Shown in pieces: positions 40,531 to 51,110 of a stretch of DNA of 64,000 nt. The stretch is from Macrolepiota albuminosa (Eukaryota; Basidiomycota; Agaricomycetes; Agaricales; Agaricaceae), in the NCBI GenBank assembly GCA_027475525.1, contig JAMWFC010000113.1, positions 434,001 through 498,000 of the forward strand, in the 5' to 3' direction. The position numbers and the translations under genes are program-made. Within the stretch, counting starts at the first letter, position 1, and the number at the start of each line of letters is the position of its first letter. The notes beneath the pieces are model-generated. The model was not told the DNA's origin. It ran no database searches and saw nothing but the letters and a program-made list of their open reading frames with translations.

Positions 40531-41614
40531 ACTCTCCATCTTGAGCACAGTACTATTGCGTCCATCCAGGCCTGACATATCTGTCCTAAGGTCTCAGTTA
40601 TGCATGTGTGGGGGCTCCTCACGCCACCCTTGTCCTGCTGGAGTATAGAAAGTACTCACCGGTTTTACTTCAGGCACTTCCTGCACCTGTGCTAGTGCCT
40701 CCACTAGCTCGATTCCAACGTCTTGATTGCGATGTGCCAAGCATTCCTCAGAAGTGTGGCTCCAGGGGGTCGAGACCCCCGATTGCCTTGCAGCCTTCCA
40801 CTGCAAATATATTTGCAGTTCCAGAGTGAGCACTCTCACCATCAAATCAGTATATTTTGTACTGAATACATTGGGCACTTCGTGCCCTTGTCTCCTAAGT
40901 GCTACTATATGCACTGAAGCATCGCACTTGAGTCGTGCTTGGGTGGTGTATTTCATCACCTCTGGGTGTAAATCCCAGAACACCCACAAGCGCACAGTGT
41001 ATGCGGTTTTCAACTGCTGCTTCTCTGCTCCAGCGTCATCGCTGGATGACTCAACCACCTCCTCTGGGAGCTCTGCACCCTCTGAGACTTCCTCCATGGC
41101 TGGAATGCGCAGAAAACAATTTTTTGCGCAGGCTACCTCAGAGTTTGCAGCCTCCTCTGATACCTCCTCTATGCGGGCTTCCGCTATCCTGGTGGGCATT
41201 GAGCCCGCTGCGGTTCACCTGGCCCCGCTACTCCAGCTCAGAGGGATAGATCCCCCAGTCTGTACCAATGACTTGGTGTCTACTGAGGTGCCCTGGGTGT
41301 CTGTCGACTGCTGACCTTCATCAGAGGGCCCTTTGGAAGCTAACTGGCTAGACCGTCACAGTCCTCCTGGCAGCTGCATAACTGGGGGAGTTAATCCCCC
41401 TGGCATTCTGTCCCGTGGCTGTGGCTGGCCATCATGCTGTGAGCTCTCAGCTCTCTGGGCCTCACTTTCATTCCCAGACAGGTTGGTGCTCCAACCTCGG
41501 TCTTGACTGACCCACATTGGGTGCTGACATGTCCTGAATGTCTGCTGAGTCTCTCTGTAACTCGTGGGCATTCCGCCCACCGTCAGTGAAAACTGCAGGT
41601 ATAGAGTTACTCAT
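40531..41614 (-). pseudogene. gag: Gy2-b gag, N-terminal part
   Basis: It starts at 41,614 (MSNSIPAVFTDGGRNAHELQ), matching the gag start of Gy2-c at 52,544. It continues with an acidic segment (40,594-41,199: EEVSEGAELPEEVVESSSDD) and a region ending PAGQGWREEPPHMHN. The two frames (41,356-41,614 and 40,594-41,199) are separated by a stop. The reading then meets the Gy4 3' LTR at 40,530 and resumes at 29,168. Upstream the frame is open and fused to the end of the Gy1-b antisense gene. Confidence 0.85.
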
Positions 41615-41639
41615 CGATCCCCTCAAATCGTGTTGCTGC

Positions 41640-43889
41640 AGCACGAAGGCCCAGGCATTACAAACTAAGACTGCGTGCTCATAATTTTGTTGCATGATAG
41701 CGTCCCTACCACATTCACAAGTACAAATCCCATTGAAGGCACAGCCCTGTTTCAATGCATCATAGCGGTAGCAGGGAAGAGAGGCAGTAGGAAACCAGCA
41801 ACCCTCAGGATCATTCTCAGACCAACATTTATCGCACTGAGAAAGAAGTTAGCAGCATCATCAACCTATCAGGGATGAACAAGCACTTGCCACACCAATC
41901 TTCGCCCTAAAAGCACAACGCTCCACGGGCACCACTGTAACCTTCTTCTTAGCACTGAGTACTTGGACACCAGCCAGGAGGCTGGTATCAATAACAGTAG
42001 TATTGCGACGAAGGTGTAACAAATCACAAAGCTCCGCATTGGTAAACATAGTCTGGTTGGGTGCCTAAGGAGGGCCCGATCAGGTGCTAGAGCCTAGCAA
42101 TCTTAAAAGGAAACACTTATGACATACAAAGGGGCAACATGAGCAGGGAGATTGATCTGGGAAGCAAAGTTAGTAGAAGAACTAGAGGCAGGTAAACAAG
42201 GACACACGGTACGTTTGGGAGGGCTAGCGAGAGCAGGGGGCGTGTGATTAATAACAATGGCAAAGTTACAGTGGGGAAGGTGAGAAATAGTATGGGTGGG
42301 TCCAGGCTGGGGCTTACTGGAGGTAACGGCAATTCATTTGATGGTCAAATGAGGAGGCGCAGTACGAGTGGAAGAAGCGATGATGGGCACAGTATGAGCA
42401 GGAGAAGCATCGCCACGAAAAGAACTACCAAGAACGGGAGGAGGCAGGACAAAGACAGGAGCAGCAGGAGTGGCCAGAGCAGAAGGATCAGTAGAGGCTG
42501 ACGGAGCACTAGGGAGACTGGCAATGGTGGGCGACATAGCAACCGACTACTCAGGGTTAACATGGGAAACATGAGGAAGAAGAAGAGAAACTTATGTCGC
42601 CAACCTCGGTACTAGCCAGCAGGGCATCAATCTTGTTGGACAGAAAAAGAGCCTAGTATGGGCGCTGAACCTTAGCGCCACAAATTCAAAATCAAACCTA
42701 AAAACTTACAAACAAGTCCACGAACGGTGTAGTACTTGGTGGCAAGTATTACTGTAGTTCTGGGGCTTATTGGTAACTCAGAAAGTTCCCTCTAATCCAC
42801 ACTGTTGCTGATGATAACTTGGTGTATTGGGTGCTTCTCAGAATATCAAATACTCTGGTGGGCAGTAGAAGGTTCTCAGTCAACTCCAGCCTAAGCAGTT
42901 CACTCCCTGGGAACTACCAAGCCTTTGTTTTCCAATAGACTTCCAAGAAGAGGTTCAATAAACTCTAGCCTAGGTGATTCACTCCCTGGGAACCACTGAG
43001 CCTTTGCCTATCAAATGCCTGTCTATTCTCTACTAAACTTGGGCTATTTATACTGTTTTCCTGGTGCACAGACCACTATCTACACCTGACTCTTTGTTGT
43101 CAACTCCCCAGCCTCCAGAACATATTTGATAGTCCAATTTCCCTTTTGGGAGGCATGTTTTGGTGCCACCAGTTCCACCATTCCTCTAGATGTCTCTGAT
43201 TGCCACTTCCCCATTTGCTTCAGCTCCATTTAGCACAATCCCATTCATAGATCCTTCTTTCCCCTTTTAGCGCTTCCCTGCATTCCATGCTTCTTTTGAC
43301 ATCCCTCCATGCTTCTTTTCCTTTCCCCTTTCAGTCATGTCAAATTGGGCATTGTCAGATCTGATCTTGATCTAGATCATCACCAATTGATCTCATTTTG
43401 TCACTTCTGCCAGCTCCCATGCTTCCCCTCCCCATTACAGTGGTTGGACTATTGTTCAGTGGATAGCTTGAGCTGGTCCCTGCCCTTTGTTCTGTACTGT
43501 CTGTGTATTTATTGAGGTGTTTTTGGAAATATAATTTGTTGAGACTGCTACCAGGAGGCTTACAGTTTTCAGCCTTATGATTAAATGTTTATTTTTGACT
43601 TCTGGTGCATGTTGTGTCTCTGACTGCTGGTACAGCATTGTATCAACGGTTGTAACCAATCGGCACCCTCATATTCACGGTACTGAGCCATGCACCATTC
43701 ACAAACCTCAACACTCCGTGCCCAGGAACTGTCAGAGCTGCAGACCACGAGCCACTGCTGATAGAGCTGCATGATTCCAGGGACGGTTTGTGGTGCATTG
43801 GCAGGACCGACAGACTTAGCGTGATTGAATAAATAGGAGGCCTTAGCCAGGAAATTGCAGAGAGCAGAGGCATTAAAAGGAGTGGACAT
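41640..43889 (-). pseudogene. Gy1-b antisense gene: Cys-cluster protein, split by a solo LTR
   Basis: Homologue of the Gy1-d gene. It starts at 43,889 (MSTPFNASALCNFLAKASYL), 147 bp from the LTR. Exon 1 contains SVEVCEWCMAQYREYEGADW and ends ...FVDLF before a GTAAGT donor at 42,709; Gy1-d ends the same exon ...FSCF at GTAAGT. A solo LTR (42,728-43,645) interrupts this exon. The middle (41,861-42,540) is Pro/Ser/Ala-rich with a basic segment (SAKKKVTVVPVERC). An intron with GCTAAC branch and TTTCTCAG acceptor ends at 41,837, directly before the cluster CDKCWSENDPEGC...PCYRYDALKQGC (41,741-41,836). One cluster Cys is Tyr (TGT to TAT), so zinc binding is impaired. Confidence 0.7.
42728..43645 (+). 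repeat. Solo LTR 1 (918 bp)
   Basis: TGTAGTACTTGG...TATCA, flanked by ACGG on both sides (42,724-42,727 and 43,646-43,649). It sits in exon 1 of the Gy1-b antisense gene. Its relative is at 50,173-51,110. It has no coding sequence. Confidence 0.88.
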
Positions 43890-43939
43890 GTTGAAAAGAT
43901 GGGAAGAAAAACACGAGAAGGTGAAGTGCTGAACACGAC

Positions 43940-43947
43940 TTTTATAA
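43940..43947 (-). promoter_or_regulatory. TATA box of Gy1-b antisense gene
   Basis: TTATAAAA on the minus strand, about 50 bp before the predicted start codon at 43,889 and inside the element, separate from the LTR promoter. It suggests independent antisense transcription. Confidence 0.5.
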
Positions 43948-44035
43948 GGCGCCAGTGGCATCATACAGACCATAGCACAGTCAAATTAATGAGAGCATTT
44001 GACTGACGACAGTCAATTTTTCAGTTGGGGGGAGA

Positions 44036-45180
44036 TGATAGGCTTCTACTCGGACTGAGCGCATCAAGGGACATTATAGGCCAACCAACACTTGACGTAC
44101 TGAAGACTCTAGCAACCAGTTGGGAATATAGAGCAGCCCTAACTCTGGCAATCTACTACAGGATTTAGCCATTTACCCTAACCACTAGCTACCAGGCCTT
44201 CAGCACACTCCATTCACCTATCCCAAAGACGGAGGCTCAGAACATATAGCGCTAACACAATGGCAGGAAAGGACTCTAACTAAACCCTGATTACTTCCAG
44301 AAGGAGCCAGCAACAGGCGCTGCCATTTGACGAGGCACTTCAATCAGAAGTCTAAAAGGATCAATGACAGCGGCACTGGATATACTTAAATCCAACATCT
44401 GGACCTGTCAGGAACTGATACAATGAGTAGCGCTGACATTAGCGCTCACGGCGTCTGTTGAGGATTTTCTGACCATACCCCAGAACAGCCTGGCCAATCA
44501 GAGTTATAGTAAAAGTGAGCAGACTCGTACAATTCTAAGTCAATATAGAGTATACCCCAGAACAGCCTGGCCAATCAGAGTTATAGTAAAAGTGAGCAGA
44601 CTCGTACAATTCTAAGTCAATATAGAGTCGCTGCTGGTCGCTGTGGGTCATAACGCCATTGGTCACCGTCATCCATGTGCAAAAGGTCACCATTGACAGG
44701 TCGCCGTTAGAGGAAACCATGAGGAAAGGCACTAGGAGGTAGCGCCGCAGATGGTCTTTTATCTTGGCAAACACGGTAGTGCATAGTATATAAAATAGCT
44801 ACTTTACATGTATATAACAACAAATCATAACCTCTTGAGCACACAGTTACACTTAGCGTTCAAATTGTGCTAGCTTCCTTTGACTTCATCACTAAGTTGG
44901 GCGCTAGCCTTGTCTATCTCGTCTTTGTTGTTTACAGTGCCATCTACGGGCACAATACGCTGTGCTACTCGTCTTTTCTTCAATATCTTTATTTAAGCTA
45001 CGACGCTTACCATCTGCCAGGTAGCCCCTGAAGTGCTATAATTTAGTGCATTGTTTTATCACCTCCACTCGAGCATACCGGGACCCTGTCAGGACTCCTC
45101 ACAACTATGCACGCCAAGCGCTGGAGACGGCGTTGTACTGCATATACGTCCAGCGCACCCAACCACAGTTGGCATCATCA
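44036..45180 (+). repeat. 3' LTR of Gy1-b
   Basis: TGATAGGCTTC...GGCATCATCA, 1,145 bp including one 77-bp duplication; 1,068 bp without it, identical in length to the Gy1-a LTR. A TATA-like TATATAAAA is near 44,790. Confidence 0.92.
44475..44628. repeat. 77-bp tandem duplication 18
   Basis: Period 77 bp in the Gy1-b LTR; the Gy1-a LTR has one unit at the same place (about 9,480-9,560). Confidence 0.97.
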
Positions 45181-45525
45181 ACGTTTTCTCTAGCATCTCA
45201 TTTTGAGACCATACACCAGTCTGAAAGGGGGGCATGTAACTGGAAATCTTCTAGAGGCTCCCAGCTTCTTATATTTCTTTACTGTAGTTCCATCTCGACA
45301 CCTCAGAGAGGTGTCAATATTATTTAAATTCATGGACAACGTATGATAGATCAGCTGCAAAATAATTACATATTGTAATTATTTCCTTAATTCATTATTT
45401 AATGAGTATTTACTGATGTTTTGGACTGAACTTTTTACTTACACTATGTATAGAGAAATCTACCAATTTGGCAGATTCTGTGTCTTGTGAAAGTAAGAAC
45501 CTAAATCCTTACACCCAGACAAGGC
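45181..45525 (+). repeat. Small LTR-like remnant with purine tract
   Basis: Between the Gy1-b LTR and Gy2-c RNase H. A purine run (GAAAGGGGGG) at about 45,222-45,231 is followed by CATGTAACTGG, which resembles a polypurine tract and LTR start. The rest is AT-rich without coding content, ending about 45,515 near CTTACACCCA. Possibly the 3' end of a Copia-like element. Confidence 0.3.
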
Positions 45526-45529
45526 TGGT

Positions 45530-46150
45530 TTCATGACCTCATGCTCCTTGAGCAGCTTGGTGGCTATGTCATGCTCTTTTCACTGCTCCCTGAAGCAAGT
45601 ACTTCACCTCCATTCATTGTCACACATTACACGTACTTCTAGGATATGTTTCCTAATCTTCTGGTACCAATGGAGAGGTAAATCCTCTCTATCTGTGTCT
45701 ATGCAGCAGTCTGCCTGCACATACTCATGAGGCTCATGAGCCTCTCTGACTACATCATTCTCAAAGTAGCAAGACAAACAGTCCACCACTTTATTGAGTT
45801 CACCTTTAACATAGGTGATGTCGAACTGGTATCTTGACATGTAGTCAATCTACCGTCACTGATGTGGCAACAGGTTCACCTGAGTTTTGAAGAACTCAAG
45901 CACCTTGTGGATCAGTAATCATTTGGATGGGGTATCCCATCAGCTTATCCTTCCACTTAAGGAGGGCCTCAAGTATGGCTAGAGTCTCTAGCTCATGCAC
46001 AGCATAGTTTTGCTGGGCGGTGCTAAACTTCTTTGACATGAACCCTGCTGAGTGGCATGTCTGCCAGCTACTCTTCTGGCCATACATGGCTCTGATGCCT
46101 GTCTTAGACATGTCACAAATATGCCAGATAGGCCCATCCCATATAGGGTC
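45530..46150 (-). pseudogene. pol: Gy2-c RNase H
   Basis: Two frames: 45,896-46,111 with GFMSKKFSTAQQNYAVHELE and KDKLMGYPIQMITD, and 45,604-45,840 with YQFDITYVKGELNKVVDCLS. Frame change near 45,890. Integrase would follow but is missing. Confidence 0.8.
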
Positions 46151-47177
46151 GATTGGTCAAATAACTGGACTCTTTGTACAGATCTGTTTGACTATTTCAA
46201 AGCACCACTGATGCAGCAGCCACCAATAGAACAGTGACCCATTCTGCATCCATGGCCATGAGCAGCCTAGTATAAGCAGTAACATTGAGCAGAAAGCTCA
46301 ATATGTAGTTGACCAGGCCAATGAACTGTTGGATGTCATTGTAGTTTCATGGTGTGCACCACTTCTGAATGCTATTGAGCTTGTCCCGATTGGGTTGAAT
46401 ACCCTGCTCATCAATGACATGCCCTAGGCAGTCTATACTTTGAGTGTAAAGCTCACACTTTTTCCATTTCAAGTACAACTTGTACTTGCATAGTCATTCA
46501 AACACAACTCTGAGGTGCTGTTCATGCTTCTCCATGGAATTCAAATAGATGATGATGTCATCTAGGTAGACATGCATAAAGTATCCTATCATGTCCTAGA
46601 ATATAGAGGTCAAGGTTGCTGGGGCATTATAGTCCCCAATTTGCATAATGTTGCTTGTAAATGTGCCCATAATTGAGGCAAACATGGTCTTGAGTATGTC
46701 TTTGGTGCAAATGCGCACCTGCTCATAAGCGTCTATGAGGTCAATCTTTGAGTGATACTTTGCTCGAGCCATGTCTTCCCAGATCACCTCTTGATCTTGT
46801 AAAGGAGTTACATCCTTTATGGTATTATTGTTGCGCTGGCATGCATCAAGAGCCATTCAAAGGGTTCCATCCTTCTTTGGGATGCACAGTAAGGGTGCAG
46901 CCTAAGCAGTGGTGCATAGTGACCACCATTGAGCATTCAAATAGCAATTAGTTTCATCATGTAGTTGCTCCTGGAGTGTGTGTGGGCAGCGCAACAAGTG
47001 GTACTTGTACTGCTTGCTCTTGTCTATGAGATTGATCTCATGGTTCACTTTCCACCATGGCAGAAGCTCCTCCTTGGTCCCATTGACCATATCAGCAAAT
47101 TTCTCTTGCTATTGCTGACACAACCAAGGAATGTTGTCCTTATGAAGGCTCGTTGCCTTCTGTTTCCCCTTCAGATG
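46150..47177 (-). pseudogene. pol: Gy2-c reverse transcriptase
   Basis: N-terminal region (46,902-47,090: VNGTKEELLPWWKVNHEINL) and core (46,596-46,856: QRNNNTIKDVTPLQDQ, HSKIDLIDAYEQV with catalytic Asp). The sense reading near 46,560 still gives YLDD. A TGA near 46,500 replaces Arg before LCKYKLYLKWKK. A small deletion lies near 46,610 relative to Gy2-b. The N-terminal end is cut by the Copia fragment at 47,177. Confidence 0.8.
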
Positions 47178-48116
47178 CATCGGAGGTGCACGGTTCCAGA
47201 ACAATTCTGGACCTGCTCACTGGAGGGCATGGCTCATGTGATGCAGTATGTGAACGGGACCCTGGAATACCACATTGCATATTGACGAGGAGCCGACATC
47301 AAACCCCGCAGGTATGTTGATGCAGATTACAGCAGTGACCTCGACTCGTGCCGATCTACTGGAGGATATATATTCATGATGGCTGGGGGAGCTGTCTCTT
47401 GGAGTTCCAAACACCAGTCTACCATCGCTCTCTCCACCACCAAGGCTGAATATATGGCCTTGACCCATGGGGCCTAGCAGGCCATGTGGATGTTTAATTG
47501 GCTTCTCGACATTGACCTTATTTAGATGCTACCCGCTAGCCTTTAGGTCAATAACTCACCTGCACTTTTGCTCACGTTGTACACCAAGGGACATGCCCAG
47601 GCAAAACATATTGATATTCGACACCATTATATATGCGGACATGTTAAGCTGGGTGAGATTGAAGTTACCCACATCCCATCCTCCGAAAATCCTGCTGACT
47701 TATTCATCAAGTCCTTGGGTCGAGTTGCCCATTCACACCTCATTGGACTCCTTGACCTTCGGCCCCAGCTGGAGTCTGGGGGAGTGTTATAGTTGACTCC
47801 ACACTGTGGCGGTGGCGTCTTCCCGGTTACTTAAGGTTCTTTATATTTCTTTATTTTTCTTATTTACCTCCTTCATCTCAGTACAATCAGGCTCAATCGT
47901 ACTGTATAGTACATCAGCCACCGTGTTCCCATATGTGGCGTCCTGTATGCATGACCATCCCTCAGTTCTTCTATCAAGACTGAGGGTACGTCATTTTACC
48001 TTCGTTTATTTACTGCTTACTTATTTCTGGTCTGTAGACTTAGCGTTTGCATATATCTACAGGTCAAATATACAGTTCTTCTATCAAGACTGAGGACTTA
48101 GCGTTTGCATATATCT
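47178..48116 (+). mobile_element. Ty1/Copia 3' end: RNase H and LTR
   Basis: A truncated Copia element on the plus strand, inserted in Gy2-c in place of about 400 bp (compared with Gy2-b 26,122-26,520). Coding part 47,180-47,790; LTR from TGTTATAGTTG at 47,787, after a purine run GGGGGAG. Near the right end a 25-bp block (gacttagcgtttgcatatat...) is repeated 58 bp apart and a cttctatcaagactgag block 110 bp apart, so the junction is rearranged. Confidence 0.8.
47180..47792 (+). pseudogene. pol: Copia RNase H domain
   Basis: C-terminal Copia polyprotein. Motifs: YVDADYSSDLDSCRSTGGYI (first Asp), MAGGAVSWSSKHQSTIALST, TTKAEYMALTHGA (catalytic Glu), then HAQAKHIDIRHHYICGHVKL and IPSSENPADLFIKSLGR, the typical end of a Ty1/Copia pol. 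Stops near 47,284, 47,478 and 47,523 break it. Everything upstream of RNase H is missing. Confidence 0.9.
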
Positions 48117-49087
48117 ACACTTTTGCTGGTGTTTATCTGGAGGCTTTGCACCTTGAGCATCAGGAGCAAGTGTTTGCTCATCTCTCATCTTGGAGGCTTG
48201 ATACTCCTCCTTGCTCATCATCACCACATTGTGGTCTGAGCTCAGTCCAGGCATAGCCTGTACTTTCTTATCCACATCCTCCACTGCCGGCACTTTGCAC
48301 CAACTGAGTCATGGAGAATCCTTGTGCTTCTCTGTAGTGCAGTGATGTTGCAGGCAATTATCAGTGTTGTCTGCTGTAGCTCATTCTGCCGGAATTACTT
48401 CCCCATTCACTAGCACCTGACAGTGCTCAAAGTCCAGCATGACTTTATTATGCTGCATAAATGGTGTTCCCAGTATCATGTCATAGCAATCAAAGTTTAC
48501 TACATCTGTATATTCCTGGCTAAGTGAGCCTGGTGTCTGGACAATTATGTTTGTCCCATACTGCACCATAGCATGGCTCCCTACAGTGCCCAGTTGCAAG
48601 GCCAACAGCATGTCTAACTCCTATACAGAAATTTTGTACACATGGGCAAATTGGGGCATAATACCCAAAGTAGTACTCCCAGAGTCCTACAAGGTCCATG
48701 CCTTGTGGCCATTTATATCCACATTTAAGACCAGACATTCTTTGTCTGCACGCTTCAATGTAGGGATGCTGCAAAGTGCCCTTTATCTGATGATGATTCA
48801 CCTTCTTCATTCATACAATGTTATTCTTGACATGATTGTTTGAAGATGGCCAATCTGTTATTGCTGCTAGGCACTCAGAGTTGCTGTCACAACTATAGTA
48901 CTTATTGTTGAAGGCATCGTTGTATACATCTACGGTGACATACTCCTCCCCCTCCATGACCACACTCTTGGGGTTGGCACCCAATGCCTCTTCTGGAGGC
49001 TCTTGGTTGTTTGTAGGGTGCTCAGCCTCAGACTTGGTGGAGATATCTCCATCACTCCCACTTGCAGCTGCAGTATGTGTGGCCTAA
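48117..49087 (-). pseudogene. pol: Gy2-c aspartic protease
   Basis: Collinear with Gy2-b protease. The catalytic DSGST is kept, but the Trp just before it is a stop (TGG to TAG, near 48,690). The C-terminal frame (48,381-48,611) has YGTNIIVQTPGSLSQEYTDV and MILGTPFMQHNKVMLDF. More stops lie at 48,360-48,380. Confidence 0.8.
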
Positions 49088-50168
49088 AGGTGGGCTTGGG
49101 GTGTATACCCCTTTCTTGGAGCTCCTGCCCTTGCAGGGCAGTTGGTAGCATAGTGGCCTGGCTGGCCACATGCAAAACATGTCTCCATCTGATCAGATGT
49201 GTTGGCCAGCTTGACTTCTGGCCTTGGCTTAGAACGTTCTCTGTCTGGAGCCCACTCTAGTCATGGGTGGCTATGCCCTCAATTACCAGCAGGAGCTCTG
49301 CATACCACAAACTGCATGTTGCAGTCATGATCCAAGTTGGCCTTCTTAGCCAGGAAGGTCCCTACATGCTGACCTTATGAGGATGCCCTAGCAGGTGGTA
49401 GTCGCCTGCTTCCTCCTTTGTGGCTACTACAATGCTTGTAGTGGTTAGCAGTCTTAAGGGACTGCTCATATCTTATGGCATATGCCACAAACTCCTCAAC
49501 ATTGTTGACCTCTGGGGACAATCCATCCTCACATATCAGGTAGCAGTGCATATCCACTGGGATACCATCCAAGAATGTTTCAAGCATAGTGTACTTGTCT
49601 GAGGATACTGCCATATTCTGGGCATGGTCATTAAGGGTATCACAGAACCCTTGTACACCCAACTTTTCAGTGTACTTGGCAGACTGGAAGTCCCACCTTG
49701 CATCCTGTAATGTCAAGAGGTGCATGAATTGATCATATAGTCCTGTAAGGACTCCCTTGAATGTTCAATTATACTGGACCTGGTTGACGTGCAATACTGC
49801 TTGTTGGAACCACCCCATGGCCTCTCCAGCCAAGAACTCAGACAGAACAAAAATTTGTTCTTGTTCCATATGGTCATCTCCATATAAGCACATGGCAAGG
49901 CGGGTAAATACATCCATTGCCCAGTCCTCCAAGTCACTGAACTTGGATGTGCCTGTGTAGGTGTGAATGTACCTATTATCTGCTTTACACAGCTTTACTC
50001 TGTCTGGTAGCCATAAGATCACTCCCAAGGCATCATTGACTACTCAATGAAGGTGGTCATGCATGGCTTCACAATGCATATGAAAGACCTCTTGCTGGCC
50101 CAGGAATCTAGTTGCTAGATTGGTGACTTGGAAAAGCAATTTCCCTTGTCCACTCTGCTGTAGACATC
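49000..50168 (-). pseudogene. gag: Gy2-c gag, C-terminal half
   Basis: Contains the zinc knuckle CFACGQPGHYATNC (about 49,150-49,190, CX2CX4HX4C, intact), the capsid helix YTMLETFLDGIPVDMHCYLI (49,375-49,725) and KFSDLEDWAMDVFTRLAMCL (49,765-50,028). It lacks the 233-bp palindromic element present in Gy2-b and so shows the empty site near 49,632. The gag is interrupted at 50,168 by a solo LTR. Confidence 0.85.
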
Positions 50169-50172
50169 CCAA

Positions 50173-51110
50173 TGTAGTACTTGGTTGCAAGTAGTACTGA
50201 TAGTTCTGGGGCTTTCTTGAAGTCTTAGAAAATTTCCTCTAATCCACACTGGTGCTTGATGATAAAAACTTGATGTATTGGGTGCTTTACAGAATAAAGA
50301 TCCTGCAATGCAGAAGAAGGTTCTCAATAAACTCCAGCCTAAGTAGTTCACTCCCTGGGAACCACTGAGCCTTTGTCTATCAATAGACTTCCAACAAGAG
50401 GTGTTCAATAAACTCTAGCCTAAGTGATTCACTTCCTAGGAACCACCAAGCCTTTGCCTATCAAATGCCTGGTCATTCTCTACTCTACTTGGACTATTTA
50501 TACTAATTTTCCAGTGCACAGACCACCAGATCACATTTTTTGCTCTTGACCTCCCAGCATTCCTGACATAATTTGTGGTTCCATTTTCCATTTTGGTAAT
50601 GCATGTTTCAATGCCACCATTCTATTCATCTCTTCCTTCCTCCATTCAATGCATGTTTCAGTGCCACCATTCCATTCATCTCTTTTGACATCACTCCATG
50701 CTTCTTTCCCTTTCCCCTTTCAGTCATATCAAATTGGGCATTGTCAGATCAGATCTTGATCTAGATCATCACAATTTGATCTCATTTTGTCACCTCTGCC
50801 AGCTCCCATGCTTCCCCTCCCCATAACAGTGGTTGGACTATTGTATCACAATTTGATCTCATTTTGTCACCTCTGCCAGCTCCCATGCTTCCCCTCCCCA
50901 TAACAGTGGTTGGACTATTGTTGAGTTAATAGCTTGAGCTGGTCCCTGCCCTTTGTTCTGTACTGTCTGTGTATTTATTGGGGTGTTTTTGGAGATATAA
51001 TTTGTTGAGACTGCTACCAGGAGGCTTACAGTTTTCAGCCTTATGATTAAATATTTATTTTGACTTCTGGTGCATGTTGTGTCCCTGACTGCTGGTACAG
51101 CATCATATCA
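50173..51110 (+). repeat. Solo LTR 2 (938 bp, 861 without duplication)
   Basis: TGTAGTACTTGG...TATCA, same family as solo LTR 1. It interrupts Gy2-c gag; the empty site is seen in Gy2-b at 28,808-28,815. The 4-bp flanks CCAA and CTGA align in position with a duplicated CTGA that has changed at two bases. Confidence 0.85.
50768..50921. repeat. 77-bp tandem duplication 19
   Basis: Period 77 bp in solo LTR 2; solo LTR 1 has one unit at the same place. Confidence 0.97.

Larger units (their letters stand above)
20200..41622 (-). mobile_element. Gy2-b: Gypsy element, interrupted by Gy4 and a palindromic element
   Basis: On the minus strand: gag N-terminus (41,614-40,531), [Gy4 insertion 29,169-40,530], rest of gag (29,168-27,456) with a 233-bp insertion, protease, RT, RNase H, integrase, divergent chromodomain, accessory region to about 20,200. 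No LTR of its own is visible. It is the best-preserved copy of the lineage, but still has many stops. Confidence 0.85.
41625..45180 (+). mobile_element. Gy1-b: 3' end of a Gy1 element (antisense gene, PPT, LTR)
   Basis: It contains the antisense gene (minus), a purine-rich tract (GTTGGGGGGAGA, 44,024-44,035) and the LTR. Gag-pol is missing; the left end joins Gy2-b gag at about 41,622. It holds a solo LTR of another family. Confidence 0.8.
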
